64,000 nt of DNA from Flavobacterium sp. HSC-61S13 (GCF_024171535.1 NZ_JALJZV010000007.1:149557-213556), one strand, 5' to 3'. Positions 54,411 through 63,743 are shown, counted from the first letter of the stretch. Translations and numbers: made by a program. Notes: generated by a model not told the origin, from the sequence alone.

Positions 54411-54636
54411 GTGTTTTGAGACAAAAATCACGAATATTTTCGTCATCGAAAGCAAAACCACTAATTATCAGCCGCCTAGTTATTATAAAAAAATTAAAAA
54501 TTTAAATACTAATTATCGAATTCTTCAAAAGTCGTTAGTGAGCGGGCGTAAAAAGTCTTTTAGAAAGATAATAATACCGTTTAATTGCCGAATAATCATT
54601 AAATTCGCGTATTCAAACTAATAAAAACTATCAATC

Positions 54637-55815
54637 ATGAATAAAAAAATCGTAATCGTTTCAGCAGCAAGGACTCCAATCGGAAGTTTCTTGGGAGCCC
54701 TATCTACAGTTCCTGCCCCTAAATTAGGTGCTACTGCAATTAAAGGAGCCTTAGAAAAAATCAACCTTGATCCAAAACTTGTTGATGAAGTAATTATGGG
54801 TAACGTTGTTCAGGCAGGAGTTGGTCAAGCACCAGCACGCCAGGCAGCCATATTTGCAGGATTGTCTAATGAAGTTGCTTGTACTACAGTAAATAAAGTT
54901 TGTGCTTCTGGTATGAAAGCGATTATGCAAGGTGCTCAAGCTATTATGAGCGGCGATGCTGAAATCGTTGTTGCTGGTGGTATGGAAAACATGAGCATGA
55001 TTCCTCACTATTTACCGATGAGAAACGGTCAGAAATTTGGACCTACTACTTTGGTAGATGGTATGCAAAAAGATGGACTTACCGATGCTTATGACAATAA
55101 TGCGATGGGAGTTTGTGCTGACTTATGCGCTACAGAATATAATATCTCTCGTGAAGAGCAAGATGCTTTTGCCATTGCTTCATACACGAAATCCACTCAA
55201 GCTTGGGAAGCTGGAAAGTTCAATAGTGAAATCGTTCCAGTTGCCGTTCCACAAAGAAAAGGTGATCCAATTATGGTTACCAAAGATGAGGAGTACACCA
55301 ATGTTAAATTAGATCGTATTCCTACACTTAACGCCGTGTTCACTAAAGACGGTAGCGTTACTGCTGCTAATGCTTCTACTATCAATGACGGTGCTGCCGC
55401 TGTAGTATTGATGAGTGAAGAAAAAGCTTTGGAATTGGGTCTAAAACCTTTAGCTTATATCAAAGGTTATGCAGATGCTGCTCAAGAGCCACAATGGTTT
55501 ACAACAGCTCCTGCTAAAGCTTTACCAAAAGCGCTTAAAAAAGCGAATTTAGAATTAGGAGATGTTGACTTCTTCGAATTCAATGAGGCTTTTGCAGTAG
55601 TTGGTTTGGCTAACGCTAAAATATTAAATTTAGATGCTGATAAAATTAACGTGAACGGTGGAGCGGTTTCTTTAGGTCACCCTCTAGGTTGTTCAGGAGC
55701 TAGAATTATCGTAACTTTATTAAGTGTATTGGAACAAAATAATGCAAAAATAGGAGCTGCCGCAATCTGTAATGGTGGTGGTGGTGCTTCTGCTATGGTT
55801 ATCGAAAGAATCTAA
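54637..55815 (+). CDS. acetyl-CoA C-acetyltransferase (thiolase)
   Basis: A 392-residue thiolase of normal length. Nucleophilic Cys89 in NKVCASGMK; NEAFAVVGLAN near 317; GGAVSLGHPLGCSGAR (catalytic His); CNGGGGASAMVIERI with the second Cys near 379. Biosynthetic type II thiolases condense two acetyl-CoA, degradative ones cleave 3-ketoacyl-CoA; the sequence suits the acetoacetyl-CoA type. It is a single gene closed by a strong terminator. Confidence 0.95.
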   Translation: MNKKIVIVSAARTPIGSFLGALSTVPAPKLGATAIKGALEKINLDPKLVDEVIMGNVVQAGVGQAPARQAAIFAGLSNEVACTTVNKVCASGMKAIMQGAQAIMSGDAEIVVAGGMENMSMIPHYLPMRNGQKFGPTTLVDGMQKDGLTDAYDNNAMGVCADLCATEYNISREEQDAFAIASYTKSTQAWEAGKFNSEIVPVAVPQRKGDPIMVTKDEEYTNVKLDRIPTLNAVFTKDGSVTAANASTINDGAAAVVLMSEEKALELGLKPLAYIKGYADAAQEPQWFTTAPAKALPKALKKANLELGDVDFFEFNEAFAVVGLANAKILNLDADKINVNGGAVSLGHPLGCSGARIIVTLLSVLEQNNAKIGAAAICNGGGGASAMVIERI

Positions 55816-55833
55816 ACATACTATAACCCCACA

Positions 55834-55880
55834 AAAAGATGGGTTTTGATTGTAAAATCAAAACTCATCTTTTACTTTTG
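55834..55880 (+). terminator. thiolase terminator overlapping the next promoter
   Basis: 17-bp stem aaaagatgggttttgat / atcaaaactcatctttt with one G-T pair and a 6-nt loop. Its right arm runs into the -7 box TACTTTTG (55873-55880) of the NlpC/P60 gene, whose -33 TTG (55850-55852) is in the loop side of the stem. Confidence 0.75.
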
Positions 55881-55893
55881 TATCATAAATCCC

Positions 55894-56661
55894 ATGCCCA
55901 TGTTTGCCATCTGTAATCTCGCTATAGTTCCTTTACGTAAAGACCCCACCGATACCAGTGAAATGGTGACGCAGGTCTTATTTGGAGAGCATTTTAGCAT
56001 TTTGGAGCAAACGCCAAAATGGTCGCTGATCGAATTGGCCTTTGACCGCTATCAGGGATGGATTGACAACAAGCAATATCAAATTATTTCGGAGGTCGAA
56101 TTTAAAAATTTATCTCAGGAAAGCGCCGTACTCAGTGGGGATTTAATTGATTTCATCACTACTGCTGATCACGCTTTGATCCCAATTCCACTGGGAAGCA
56201 ACCTTACTTTTTTAAATCAAACCCAAATCAACACTCAGCAATTTGCGTTTGAAGGTACCACACTAACTGGAAAATCAGCCAAAACCAATTTACTCAATAC
56301 AGCATTTCTGTATTTAAATGCACCCTATTTATGGGGTGGTAAAACTCCTTTTGGTATCGATTGTTCGGGTTTCACCCAAATGGTATATGCCATCAACGGT
56401 TATCAAATTCCGCGAGACGCTTCGCAACAAGCTACTATTGGCGAGGCCTTGAGCTTTATAGAAGAAAGCGAAGTCGGTGATTTGGCGTTCTTTGACAACG
56501 AAGAAGGCATTATCGTTCACGTCGGGATCATCATGGAAAACAACTACATCATTCACGCTCATGGAAAGGTGCGCATCGATCGCCTAGACCACCTTGGTAT
56601 CTGCAATGTTGACAGCGGCAGGCATACCCATAAACTACGCGTGATAAAAAAAATCATTTAA
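55894..56661 (+). CDS. NlpC/P60 cell-wall endopeptidase with SH3 domain
   Basis: A 255-residue peptidoglycan hydrolase. The frame is open from 55846, but the promoter -7 box lies at 55873-55880, so the start is MPMFAICN (55894) or MFAICN (55900). Bacterial SH3-like domain (about 1-75: LRKDPTDTSEMVTQVLFGEH), then NlpC/P60 with the catalytic Cys in PFGIDCSGFTQMVYA and His in IVHVGII and IIHAHGKV. Cleaves D-Glu/diaminopimelate bonds of murein peptides. No signal peptide is visible, which is common in flavobacterial members. Confidence 0.92.
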   Translation: MPMFAICNLAIVPLRKDPTDTSEMVTQVLFGEHFSILEQTPKWSLIELAFDRYQGWIDNKQYQIISEVEFKNLSQESAVLSGDLIDFITTADHALIPIPLGSNLTFLNQTQINTQQFAFEGTTLTGKSAKTNLLNTAFLYLNAPYLWGGKTPFGIDCSGFTQMVYAINGYQIPRDASQQATIGEALSFIEESEVGDLAFFDNEEGIIVHVGIIMENNYIIHAHGKVRIDRLDHLGICNVDSGRHTHKLRVIKKII

Positions 56662-56700
56662 TCGGCTTACCCACTGCCGATTTAAAAATAATAAAAAGCG

Positions 56701-56708
56701 TATCTTTG
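56701..56708 (+). promoter_or_regulatory. -7 box of the DEAD-box helicase gene
   Basis: TATCTTTG, a perfect TAnnTTTG, 16 nt before the start codon. The -33 element is not clear. Confidence 0.6.
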
Positions 56709-56724
56709 TCGAAATTGAATTTTT

Positions 56725-58083
56725 ATGATCACTTTCGAACATTTTAATCTCCCTAAAGCTTTAGATAAAGCCTTAAGTGAGTTAAATATCAATCACCCCA
56801 CCCCAATTCAGGAAAAATCTTTCTCAGCTATATTGTCCGGAAGAGATGTTATGGGAATTGCACAAACGGGTACTGGAAAAACCTATGCCTATTTATTGCC
56901 TATCCTAAAACAATGGAAATTTGCTAAGACCGATACTCCTAGAGTGGTCATAATTGTTCCTACCAGAGAATTAGTAGTACAAGTTGCTGCTGAAGTCGAA
57001 AAACTAACCCAATACATGTCTATCCGTACTTTGGGTATTTATGGAGGTGTTAATATCAATACACAAAAGAAAGCGGTTTACGCCGGTGTTGATGTATTAG
57101 TAGGTACACCGGGGCGTACTATGGACTTAGCTTTAGACGGTGTAGTGCGTTTTGATGCCATGCAAAAACTGGTTATCGATGAGTTTGATGAAATTCTTAA
57201 TCTCGGTTTTAGATTTCAAATTACCTCTATCCTTTCGATGATGAAATCCAAAAGGCAAAACATACTGTTTTCCGCCACGATGACAGAAGAAGTGGATGAG
57301 ATGCTCGAAGATTATTTTGATTACCCTGAAGAGATCACACTAGCTCCATCAGGTACTCCACTAGAGCAAATCGAACAGCAATTGTATTTGGTTCCCAATT
57401 TCACTACCAAATTAAATTTATTAGCTCATTTATTAGCAGATAAAGAAACCTTTAATCGCGTTTTGATTTTTATCAACAACAAACGAATCGCCGATTATGT
57501 GTTAGAAAAACTGGAAGTGCTTTATCCGGAAGAATTTACGGTTATTCACTCCAATAAATCTCAGAACTTCCGTTTAACGGCTATGAGAGATTTCCAAAAC
57601 AACGAATTACGCGGATTGGTAACTACAGATATCATGGCCAGAGGTTTGGACATTTCAGACATCAGCCACGTTATCAACTTACAGTTTACAGAGAGCCCTG
57701 AGCAATATATGCACCGTATTGGACGTACAGGTCGTGCAGACAAAACGGGGATCGCAATCAGCATCATTGACCCTAAAGAAGAGGATGTTAAGTTTGCTGC
57801 AGAAATGTTGATGGAACGCGAAATCAAAACACTAGACATACCGGAAGGAGTTGAAATTTCTGATCGTTTATTAGAATTCGAAAAGAAACATTTGATTCAA
57901 AAAAGTGCTCCAAAACGCTATAAGAAAGACGAAACCAAAGGAGCTGCTTTTCACGAGCGTTCTGACAAGAATAAAAAGGTCAATCTCGGTGGTCCTGGAA
58001 AACGTAACCCGCGTAAAACCAAACCGACCAACCGTGGTGTTGAAAAGAAAAGAGCTATAGCAGCCAAAAAGAAAAGAGGCTAA
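56725..58083 (+). CDS. DEAD-box RNA helicase
   Basis: A 452-residue ATP-dependent RNA helicase: Q-motif (HPTPIQE), Walker A AQTGTGKT (46-53), PTREL (79-83), TPGR (128-131), motif II as DEFD (152-155) in place of DEAD, SAT (183-185), and motif VI HRIGRTGR (about 330). A basic C-terminal tail (KTKPTNRGVEKKRAIAAKKK) probably binds RNA. Likely role in ribosome assembly or cold adaptation. DEFD is a known variant in this phylum and does not by itself imply loss of activity. Confidence 0.93.
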   Translation: MITFEHFNLPKALDKALSELNINHPTPIQEKSFSAILSGRDVMGIAQTGTGKTYAYLLPILKQWKFAKTDTPRVVIIVPTRELVVQVAAEVEKLTQYMSIRTLGIYGGVNINTQKKAVYAGVDVLVGTPGRTMDLALDGVVRFDAMQKLVIDEFDEILNLGFRFQITSILSMMKSKRQNILFSATMTEEVDEMLEDYFDYPEEITLAPSGTPLEQIEQQLYLVPNFTTKLNLLAHLLADKETFNRVLIFINNKRIADYVLEKLEVLYPEEFTVIHSNKSQNFRLTAMRDFQNNELRGLVTTDIMARGLDISDISHVINLQFTESPEQYMHRIGRTGRADKTGIAISIIDPKEEDVKFAAEMLMEREIKTLDIPEGVEISDRLLEFEKKHLIQKSAPKRYKKDETKGAAFHERSDKNKKVNLGGPGKRNPRKTKPTNRGVEKKRAIAAKKKRG

Positions 58084-58111
58084 ATTTCATTTCGTTCTTT
58101 TAAAATAAATC

Positions 58112-58148
58112 AAAAGGTCCTCTCAAATTATGAGACGGCCTTTTTTTT
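58112..58148 (+). terminator. terminator of the DEAD-box helicase gene
   Basis: Arms aaaggtc-ctctca and tgagac-ggccttt with an aatta loop, then T8. Confidence 0.75.
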
Positions 58149-58252
58149 ATACCCTTACTTCCCAGCTTAAAGCCCAAATATCATATTGCAAACAACAACA
58201 ACTCACCGCATTGTAATATATATTGACAGCAACGCTATAAGCTAACTACCCT

Positions 58253-58355
58253 TTTGTATCCTATTTGTACACTATTTGTAATTCGCAAGCAAAACAACTC
58301 ACTATCAATCGCTAACAAACAAACTACTTTGTAAGCTTTTTGTACAGCCTTTGTA
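58253..58355. repeat. 11-bp-phased TTTGTA arrays
   Basis: Two arrays of three TTTGTA units each, every step exactly 11 bp, with the arrays 53 bp apart. Spacing of about one helical turn places all copies of an array on one face of the DNA. Confidence 0.6.
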
Positions 58356-58480
58356 TATGCTGGAAATCTATTGGCGTTAGGGATTGGAGCTTTGTCTGAG
58401 CTCTTTTTACGTAGCGCAGCGCAGTAAAAAAGCGAGTGCGGAAAGCCCGACCGCAGGGAACGCACAAAAAATAAAGCACA

Positions 58481-58512
58481 AAAAAAAAGCCCTAACTCGC
58501 GTTAGGGCTTTT
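58481..58512 (-). terminator. rpsA terminator
   Basis: Perfect stem gccctaac / gttagggc with a tcgc loop, and on the minus strand a run of at least eight T. Lies 24 nt after the rpsA stop. Confidence 0.85.
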
Positions 58513-58535
58513 AATATAATAGATTGAATCCAGGA

Positions 58536-60299
58536 TTAGTTTCCTCCTTTTTCCATTCTTTCTTTCAATTCTGCTAGAGCATCGATATCTCCAAGAGTTG
58601 TTTTTTCTGAAGCATTTGAATTGTTATTCGCCTCTACAGATTTAACATTTTTCTCTTCTTCCTGACGGAAAATTGCTGTGTGAGAAGCAACAACTCTTTT
58701 GAATTCTTTATTGAACTCAATAACTTTGAAGTCAGCTGATTCTCCTTTTTTCAATTTTTTACCATCTTCTTTCTCTAAATGACGAGTTGGAATGAAAGCA
58801 ACGATATCGTCACCAAATTCTACTGTAGCCCCTTTGTCAACGATTTCAGAGATTTCACCTGTATGGATAGTTCCAACTGCGAAAGCATCTTCATATTTGT
58901 CCCATGGGTTAGCTGTAGTTTGTTTGTGACCTAAAGATAATTTACGACCTTCAACGTCTAATTCCAATACAACAACATCTAATTTATCACCTACGTTAAC
59001 AAATTCAGATGGGTGTTTGATTTTCTTAGTCCAAGAAAGGTCAGAGATGTAAATCAATCCATCAATTCCTTCTTCTAGTTCTACGAATACACCAAAGTTT
59101 GTAAAGTTACGAACGATACCTACATGTTTAGATGCAACTGGGTATTTAGAAGTAATATCAGTCCAAGGATCTTGAGATAATTGTTTGATACCTAATGACA
59201 TCTTACGCTCTTCTCTATCCAAAGTCAAGATAACTGCTTCTACTTCGTCACCAACTTTTACGAAATCTTGTGCTGATCTCAAGTGAGTAGACCAAGACAT
59301 TTCAGAAACGTGGATTAGACCTTCAACACCTTCAGCAACTTCGATGAATGCACCGTAGTCAGCTAAAACAACTACTTTACCTTTTACTTTATCACCAACA
59401 GCAAGTTTAGCATCTAAAGCATCCCAAGGATGAGCGAATAATTGTTTTAAACCTAATTGGATTCTTGTTTTTTCGTCATCGAAATCCAAGATTACAACGT
59501 TTAATTTTTGATCTAATTCCAATACCTCAGATGGGTGATTGATTCTTGACCAAGAAAGATCTGTAATGTGGATTAAACCGTCAACACCTCCAAGGTCGAT
59601 GAATACACCGTAAGAAGTAATGTTTTTAACAACACCTTCTAATACTTGACCTTTTTGTAATTGACCGATGATTTCTTTTTTCTGTACCTCGATATCTGCT
59701 TCGATAAGCGCTTTATGAGAAACAACTACGTTTTTGAATTCATGGTTAATTTTAACCACTTTGAATTCCATAGTTTTGTTTACGTACTGATCGTAGTCAC
59801 GGATTGGTTTAACGTCAATTTGTGATCCTGGCAAGAAAGCTTCAATACCGAATACATCAACGATCATTCCTCCTTTTGTTCTACATTTCACAAAACCGTT
59901 TACAATTTCTCCTGTTTCATGTGCAGAAATAACGCGATCCCATGCTTTGATAGTACGTGCTTTTCTGTGTGAAAGAACTAACTGTCCGTATTTATCTTCT
60001 CTTACGTCGATTAATACTTCAACTTTGTCTCCAACTTTTAAGTTTGGATTGTAACGGAATTCGTTTAAAGAAATAACTCCTTCAGATTTAGCGTTGATAT
60101 CAACGATTGCATCTCTGTCAGTAATTCTTACTACTACACCTTCAACAACTTCTTCATCATCTGTAGAGATGAAAGTTTTGTCTACTAAGCTTTCGAATTC
60201 TTTAAGTTGCGTATCGTCTACAGCGTCAATACCGTGTTCGTAGCTTTCCCAGTTAAAATCTTGTAAGAACTCGTCTTGTGTTTTTATTTGTTCAGACAT
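58536..60299 (-). CDS. rpsA: 30S ribosomal protein S1
   Basis: A 587-residue S1 protein with six S1 (OB-fold) repeats from about residue 50 to 545, separated by 85-90 residues. Typical repeat signatures: GVFIDLGGVDGLIHITDLSW, GAFIEVAEGVEGLIHVSEMS, GVFVELEEGIDGLIYISDLS. An acidic N-terminus binds the ribosome. S1 brings mRNA to the 30S subunit and is especially relevant in a phylum that lacks Shine-Dalgarno use. A consensus promoter (60423-60452) and a strong terminator flank it, so it is a single-gene unit. Confidence 0.96.
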   Translation of the reverse strand: MSEQIKTQDEFLQDFNWESYEHGIDAVDDTQLKEFESLVDKTFISTDDEEVVEGVVVRITDRDAIVDINAKSEGVISLNEFRYNPNLKVGDKVEVLIDVREDKYGQLVLSHRKARTIKAWDRVISAHETGEIVNGFVKCRTKGGMIVDVFGIEAFLPGSQIDVKPIRDYDQYVNKTMEFKVVKINHEFKNVVVSHKALIEADIEVQKKEIIGQLQKGQVLEGVVKNITSYGVFIDLGGVDGLIHITDLSWSRINHPSEVLELDQKLNVVILDFDDEKTRIQLGLKQLFAHPWDALDAKLAVGDKVKGKVVVLADYGAFIEVAEGVEGLIHVSEMSWSTHLRSAQDFVKVGDEVEAVILTLDREERKMSLGIKQLSQDPWTDITSKYPVASKHVGIVRNFTNFGVFVELEEGIDGLIYISDLSWTKKIKHPSEFVNVGDKLDVVVLELDVEGRKLSLGHKQTTANPWDKYEDAFAVGTIHTGEISEIVDKGATVEFGDDIVAFIPTRHLEKEDGKKLKKGESADFKVIEFNKEFKRVVASHTAIFRQEEEKNVKSVEANNNSNASEKTTLGDIDALAELKERMEKGGN

Positions 60300-60422
60300 T
60301 TGTGCTGATAATAATTTGTATTCTGAATTTTATAAGTTTCTATATACCAGCTATAAAACGTCAGAAGATGTTGGTTTCTTTTAAAAATACTTTTAGTAAA
60401 CTTAACTGGCCTAAAAGCTGTG

Positions 60423-60452
60423 CAAAATTAATACTTATTTTTAACTCTGCAA
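60423..60452 (-). promoter_or_regulatory. rpsA promoter
   Basis: TTG (60450-60452), exactly 19 nt, TAATTTTG (60423-60430), read on the minus strand: a perfect Bacteroidota promoter. It implies an mRNA leader of roughly 115 nt, room for translational autoregulation by S1. Confidence 0.75.
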
Positions 60453-60503
60453 AAATATTTTAATTAAAAGTTCTGGTTATCAACATCTATGCATCATTGA
60501 CGG

Positions 60504-61079
60504 CTAAAAACGATACCCCAAACTGACATCACCCTTAAAATTGGCTTGAACATCTGAATTTCCTAATAAACTATTTCCAACCCCCGCTTTAAGCTCCAAA
60601 ACAAAACCAGACTTATATACCCATTTTTGCCCAACAGCCAATCCTATTGCCGTTTCAAAATACCTGCGGTCTTCATGAGTTACCACAATATTAGCCCCTT
60701 CAAATTCTATCGTACTTGGAGATTCCCTTCCCGTATAAAAGTTTAAAAACCCCTCAACAAACAATCCCTTACCCCAGTAATTTTTTGTCTTTAACAAATA
60801 AAAACGATAATAGGGATTTATAGCAAAATCTTCGTAATAACCTTCTCCATATTCTTTGGGATTAAAATTAACTAAGACATTAGTTCCAAATCCATGTCTG
60901 GGTTTAAATACATATTCATATCCGCCTTCAAAGATTCCTCCAAAAGCCAATTTCAACGCACCATATCGAATTTCGTGTGAAGGTATTTCATAATCTAAAA
61001 CAGAATCTAGTGAGATGTCTTGCGCGTTCATCTGTGCACTTGCTAGTACAGCAAGTGCCAGCCATGGTATTGAATTCAT
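60504..61079 (-). CDS. outer-membrane beta-barrel protein, unknown
   Basis: A 191-residue exported protein: short signal peptide (MNSIPWLALAVLASAQMNAQ), then alternating amphipathic strands (GFGTNVLVNFNPK, YEDFAINPYYRFYLL, GLFVEGFLNFYTG, FVLELKAGVGNSLLG) and a C-terminal VSLGYRF with the terminal Phe that barrel proteins need for insertion. Resembles DUF3575-like flavobacterial barrels. Function unknown. Confidence 0.75.
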   Translation of the reverse strand: MNSIPWLALAVLASAQMNAQDISLDSVLDYEIPSHEIRYGALKLAFGGIFEGGYEYVFKPRHGFGTNVLVNFNPKEYGEGYYEDFAINPYYRFYLLKTKNYWGKGLFVEGFLNFYTGRESPSTIEFEGANIVVTHEDRRYFETAIGLAVGQKWVYKSGFVLELKAGVGNSLLGNSDVQANFKGDVSLGYRF

Positions 61080-61315
61080 ATATTTTGTGTTTTTTTTAAC
61101 AGTGCAATACTACTAAAAATACCCATATAAAAACACTATAACACTAATTAATCCAATATTTTATCAAATAGACATTTCCACCCAGATTAATTGACACCTA
61201 AGAAGTGTCTTATACTATACGAGACAAAAATGATTAACGCTGCAGATTATATTGTCGGACAACTCTCCATCATACCCAATAAATCATTAAACGAGCGAGT
61301 TATTCTTAAAAGTTT

Positions 61316-62272
61316 TTATGCCTTTAAGGCACTCGGTAGGTAACCAAAGTGCTTTTTAAAAGCCGCAGTAAAGTGCTGCGGGTTTGCATAACCCAAACGA
61401 TCGGAAACTTCGGACACATATAATTTCTCTTCTTGAAGCAAATAAACAGCTTGCTGCATCATAACTGTTATTCTATACTCGAATACCGTACAATTAAAAA
61501 GCTGTTTAAAACCGCTAGTTAGATTTTTTGTTGGTATCATCATACTTTTGGACAAAAAATCCAAACTAGCAGGAGCACCATTATTTAAATCTATATAGTT
61601 TTTTACTGCATATAACTTATCAATATCAGTCGATTTGATTTGTTGTGCTTGTGGATCATGGTTTGCATACGCATCTGCCTGTAAAAGCATTAATTCCATT
61701 ATTTTAGCTTCTAGAAAATAACTTTTCATCATACCGCTGTAAGTACAGGAAGTCAATTGCTGAACCACCGTATACATTTGAGCTGTTATTGGTAAGGTAT
61801 ACCCTTCCCAATAGTGGCGTCCTTCCTTTAAGTGTTCAAAAAAGCGTTTTTGAAAATCATTTCCTTCCGTAAAAACATCCTGTACAGTCGCTATTGAAGC
61901 GCGTATTTCTAAAAATGATCCCGGATTCTTTGATTGATGCATATCGATTTTCTTTTGTCCATCATTGTGAAACAGCAGGCTATGCTGCCCACTATTAATA
62001 TACAATTGCAATCCATCATCACAAACCGCCGTTGAATTACCCGACAAGCGGAAATGCATTTCCACGACATCACTTTCTATATCCAATGAAATACGCTCGT
62101 CACTATTAAGATCATAATCACAATGGACTATTTGCAATCCTCGAAAAGCAGTTTCCTTAAACGCAAACAACTTAGCTGTTTGATCTCCTACTAACAGTTC
62201 ATAACTCTTCTCCGAGAAATCAACAAATTGATTCTCCTTTAAATTATCGCGTCGTATATAGATTTCCTCCTT
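61316..62272 (-). CDS. AraC-family transcriptional regulator
   Basis: A 318-residue regulator ending in a typical AraC HTH (LDFLSKSMMIPTKNLTSGFK, YVSEVSDRLGYANPQHFTAA, FKKHFGYLPSALK). An N-terminal sensing domain of about 200 residues resembles the ligand-binding part of the PchR group. The open frame extends to a TTG at 62350, but that codon is part of the -7 box TAATTTTG, so the ATG at 62272 (MKEEIYIRRDN) is the start. Divergent from a flavin monooxygenase gene, its likely target. Confidence 0.87.
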   Translation of the reverse strand, partial: KEEIYIRRDNLKENQFVDFSEKSYELLVGDQTAKLFAFKETAFRGLQIVHCDYDLNSDERISLDIESDVVEMHFRLSGNSTAVCDDGLQLYINSGQHSLLFHNDGQKKIDMHQSKNPGSFLEIRASIATVQDVFTEGNDFQKRFFEHLKEGRHYWEGYTLPITAQMYTVVQQLTSCTYSGMMKSYFLEAKIMELMLLQADAYANHDPQAQQIKSTDIDKLYAVKNYIDLNNGAPASLDFLSKSMMIPTKNLTSGFKQLFNCTVFEYRITVMMQQAVYLLQEEKLYVSEVSDRLGYANPQHFTAAFKKHFGYLPSALKA

Positions 62273-62347
62273 CATAATTAGCTCAAAAACGTCTTTAATA
62301 CCCCCAAATTCGTTACCCGCTCCTGACTTCTTAAGGTTAAGTTTACT

Positions 62348-62377
62348 CAAAATTACTTAAAATAAACCCATGAACAA
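62348..62377 (-). promoter_or_regulatory. AraC promoter reaching into the monooxygenase start codon
   Basis: TTG (62375-62377), exactly 19 nt, TAATTTTG (62348-62355), minus strand. The -33 element is inside the first codons of the divergent monooxygenase (ATG at 62370), so the two transcripts must compete for this segment. Confidence 0.7.
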
Positions 62378-63632
62378 TAAAAATTATACCGATGTAATCA
62401 TAATTGGAGCTGGACAAGCTGGATTAGCTGTAAGTTACCTCCTCACCCAAGAAAAAATCGATCACCTCGTCTTCGAAAAAACAGTAATAGGTTCTAGCTG
62501 GAAATCTCAACGCTGGGATTCTTTTAAATTGAATACCCCCAATTGGATGAATTTTTTACCCGGACAAAACTTAGCTAGACACGCAGACCGAGAAGCCTTT
62601 ATCAACCACATCGAATTTGCAAGCCAATTAAAGAATTATGCTGAAACCCATCACTTACCCATAATCGAAAACACAGAGATACGAAGTCTATCTTACGATT
62701 CACAACTAAATCTCTACCGCCTTGAAACCCTTAGTGACAGCCAAGAGGCTATCTGGCATACAAAACAAGTAGTCGTTGCTACAGGATCTCAAAACCAACC
62801 CCAAATTCCTACTTTTGCCAATAAACTACCAACTCACATTCAGCAACTTCACGCGGTGGATTATAAAAACCCAAGCCAACTTCCCAAAAAAAGAGTACTA
62901 ATTGTCGGCAGTGGACAAACCGGTTGTCAAATCGCTGAAGAACTATCCGCCACCCACAAAGTTTATCTCGCTACCGGCAAAGTAGGTCGTTCACCAAGGC
63001 GGTACCGCGGTTTAGACATGATGGACTGGATGAATCAAACGGGTATGATGGATCAAACAACAAGCGAACTAAAAGCTACAAAAAGCCCCGAACCTACACA
63101 ACCACAAGTATCGGGCGTTGGTCCTAATGGTCATACTATAAGCCTACAAAGCCTAAGACAAAAAGGCGTCATCCTATTGGGACGCTTTATCGACACCGAC
63201 CCTGAACAACTCTATTTTGACCATAGTTTACAGTCCAACATTAGATATGCGGATCAATTTTCAGAATTACTAAAGAAAAAAGTTGATAATTACATCCAAG
63301 AAAACTCCATAACCGCTACTGTTGACCACTATATAGACAGCGCAGACATAGCCGACACCACTATGACAACATCCCTAGCCGAACAAGTAGCGACTACAGA
63401 AATCGACACGATTATTTGGTCCACCGGATTTCGATCTGATTTTAAGTGGATACAACTTCCGATTCTCGATCGCAATGCTATTCCCATTCATACCGATGGC
63501 GTAACCTCTCTATCAAATGTTTACTTTATCGGTTTACCGTGGTTAAGAAAAAAGAAATCAGGTATTATTTTTGGAATTCTGGAAGATGCTGAATTTATTG
63601 TTCAACAGATTGTCGTGAGTCGTTGTTCGTAA
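62370..63632 (+). CDS. FAD-dependent monooxygenase (CzcO-like flavoprotein)
   Basis: A 420-residue flavin monooxygenase-type enzyme: FAD Rossmann motif IIGAGQAGLAVSYLL at 10-24, second dinucleotide motif VLIVGSGQTGCQIAEEL near 175, and ATG-type motif VVVATGSQNQPQIP. Such proteins are close to the CzcO/YdhS group, often noted near metal or potassium transport, but their substrate is unknown. The last codons (VSRCS, stop) lie inside a repeat found again 160 bp further on, so the C-terminus was set by a repeat insertion. Regulated probably by the divergent AraC protein. Confidence 0.88.
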   Translation: MNNKNYTDVIIIGAGQAGLAVSYLLTQEKIDHLVFEKTVIGSSWKSQRWDSFKLNTPNWMNFLPGQNLARHADREAFINHIEFASQLKNYAETHHLPIIENTEIRSLSYDSQLNLYRLETLSDSQEAIWHTKQVVVATGSQNQPQIPTFANKLPTHIQQLHAVDYKNPSQLPKKRVLIVGSGQTGCQIAEELSATHKVYLATGKVGRSPRRYRGLDMMDWMNQTGMMDQTTSELKATKSPEPTQPQVSGVGPNGHTISLQSLRQKGVILLGRFIDTDPEQLYFDHSLQSNIRYADQFSELLKKKVDNYIQENSITATVDHYIDSADIADTTMTTSLAEQVATTEIDTIIWSTGFRSDFKWIQLPILDRNAIPIHTDGVTSLSNVYFIGLPWLRKKKSGIIFGILEDAEFIVQQIVVSRCS

Positions 63633-63703
63633 GTCGATGTTCGAAAATCGTGATTCGACTACCGACTATCGAATCACGAAAACCCCGTAGGGGTGACATG
63701 ATT
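63615..63703 (+). repeat. rRNA-proximal repeat, copy 1
   Basis: Starts gtgagtcgttgttcg, contains the inverted pair cgtgattcga / tcgaatcacg and ccccgtagggg, ends in gacatgatt. It overlaps the end of the monooxygenase gene. Confidence 0.75.
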
Positions 63704-63743
63704 CTAAAGCGGATACGCCAATACGCACATTTGCTTATAGGCC

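Larger units (their letters stand above)
58084..58535. other. convergent intergenic region with phased TTTGTA repeats
   Basis: About 450 bp between the helicase gene and rpsA, with a terminator at each end. In the middle are two triplets of TTTGTA at exact 11-bp steps (58253, 58264, 58275 and 58328, 58339, 58350). Further right is a repeat-like stretch (gagctttgtctgagctc hairpin, agcgcagcgcag, gcccgaccgcagggaacgc). An antisense frame through it is not credible as a gene. Confidence 0.6.

Noticed and set aside
53052..54621. Short plus-strand frames over the tRNA genes, giving peptides such as MAGFEPATSWSQTRR
   Set aside because: These are antisense translations of tRNA-Pro and tRNA-Ser, a well-known false gene call.
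58235..58465. Minus-strand frame of 76 codons before rpsA
   Set aside because: It runs through the phased TTTGTA arrays and a repeat-like stretch and resembles no protein.
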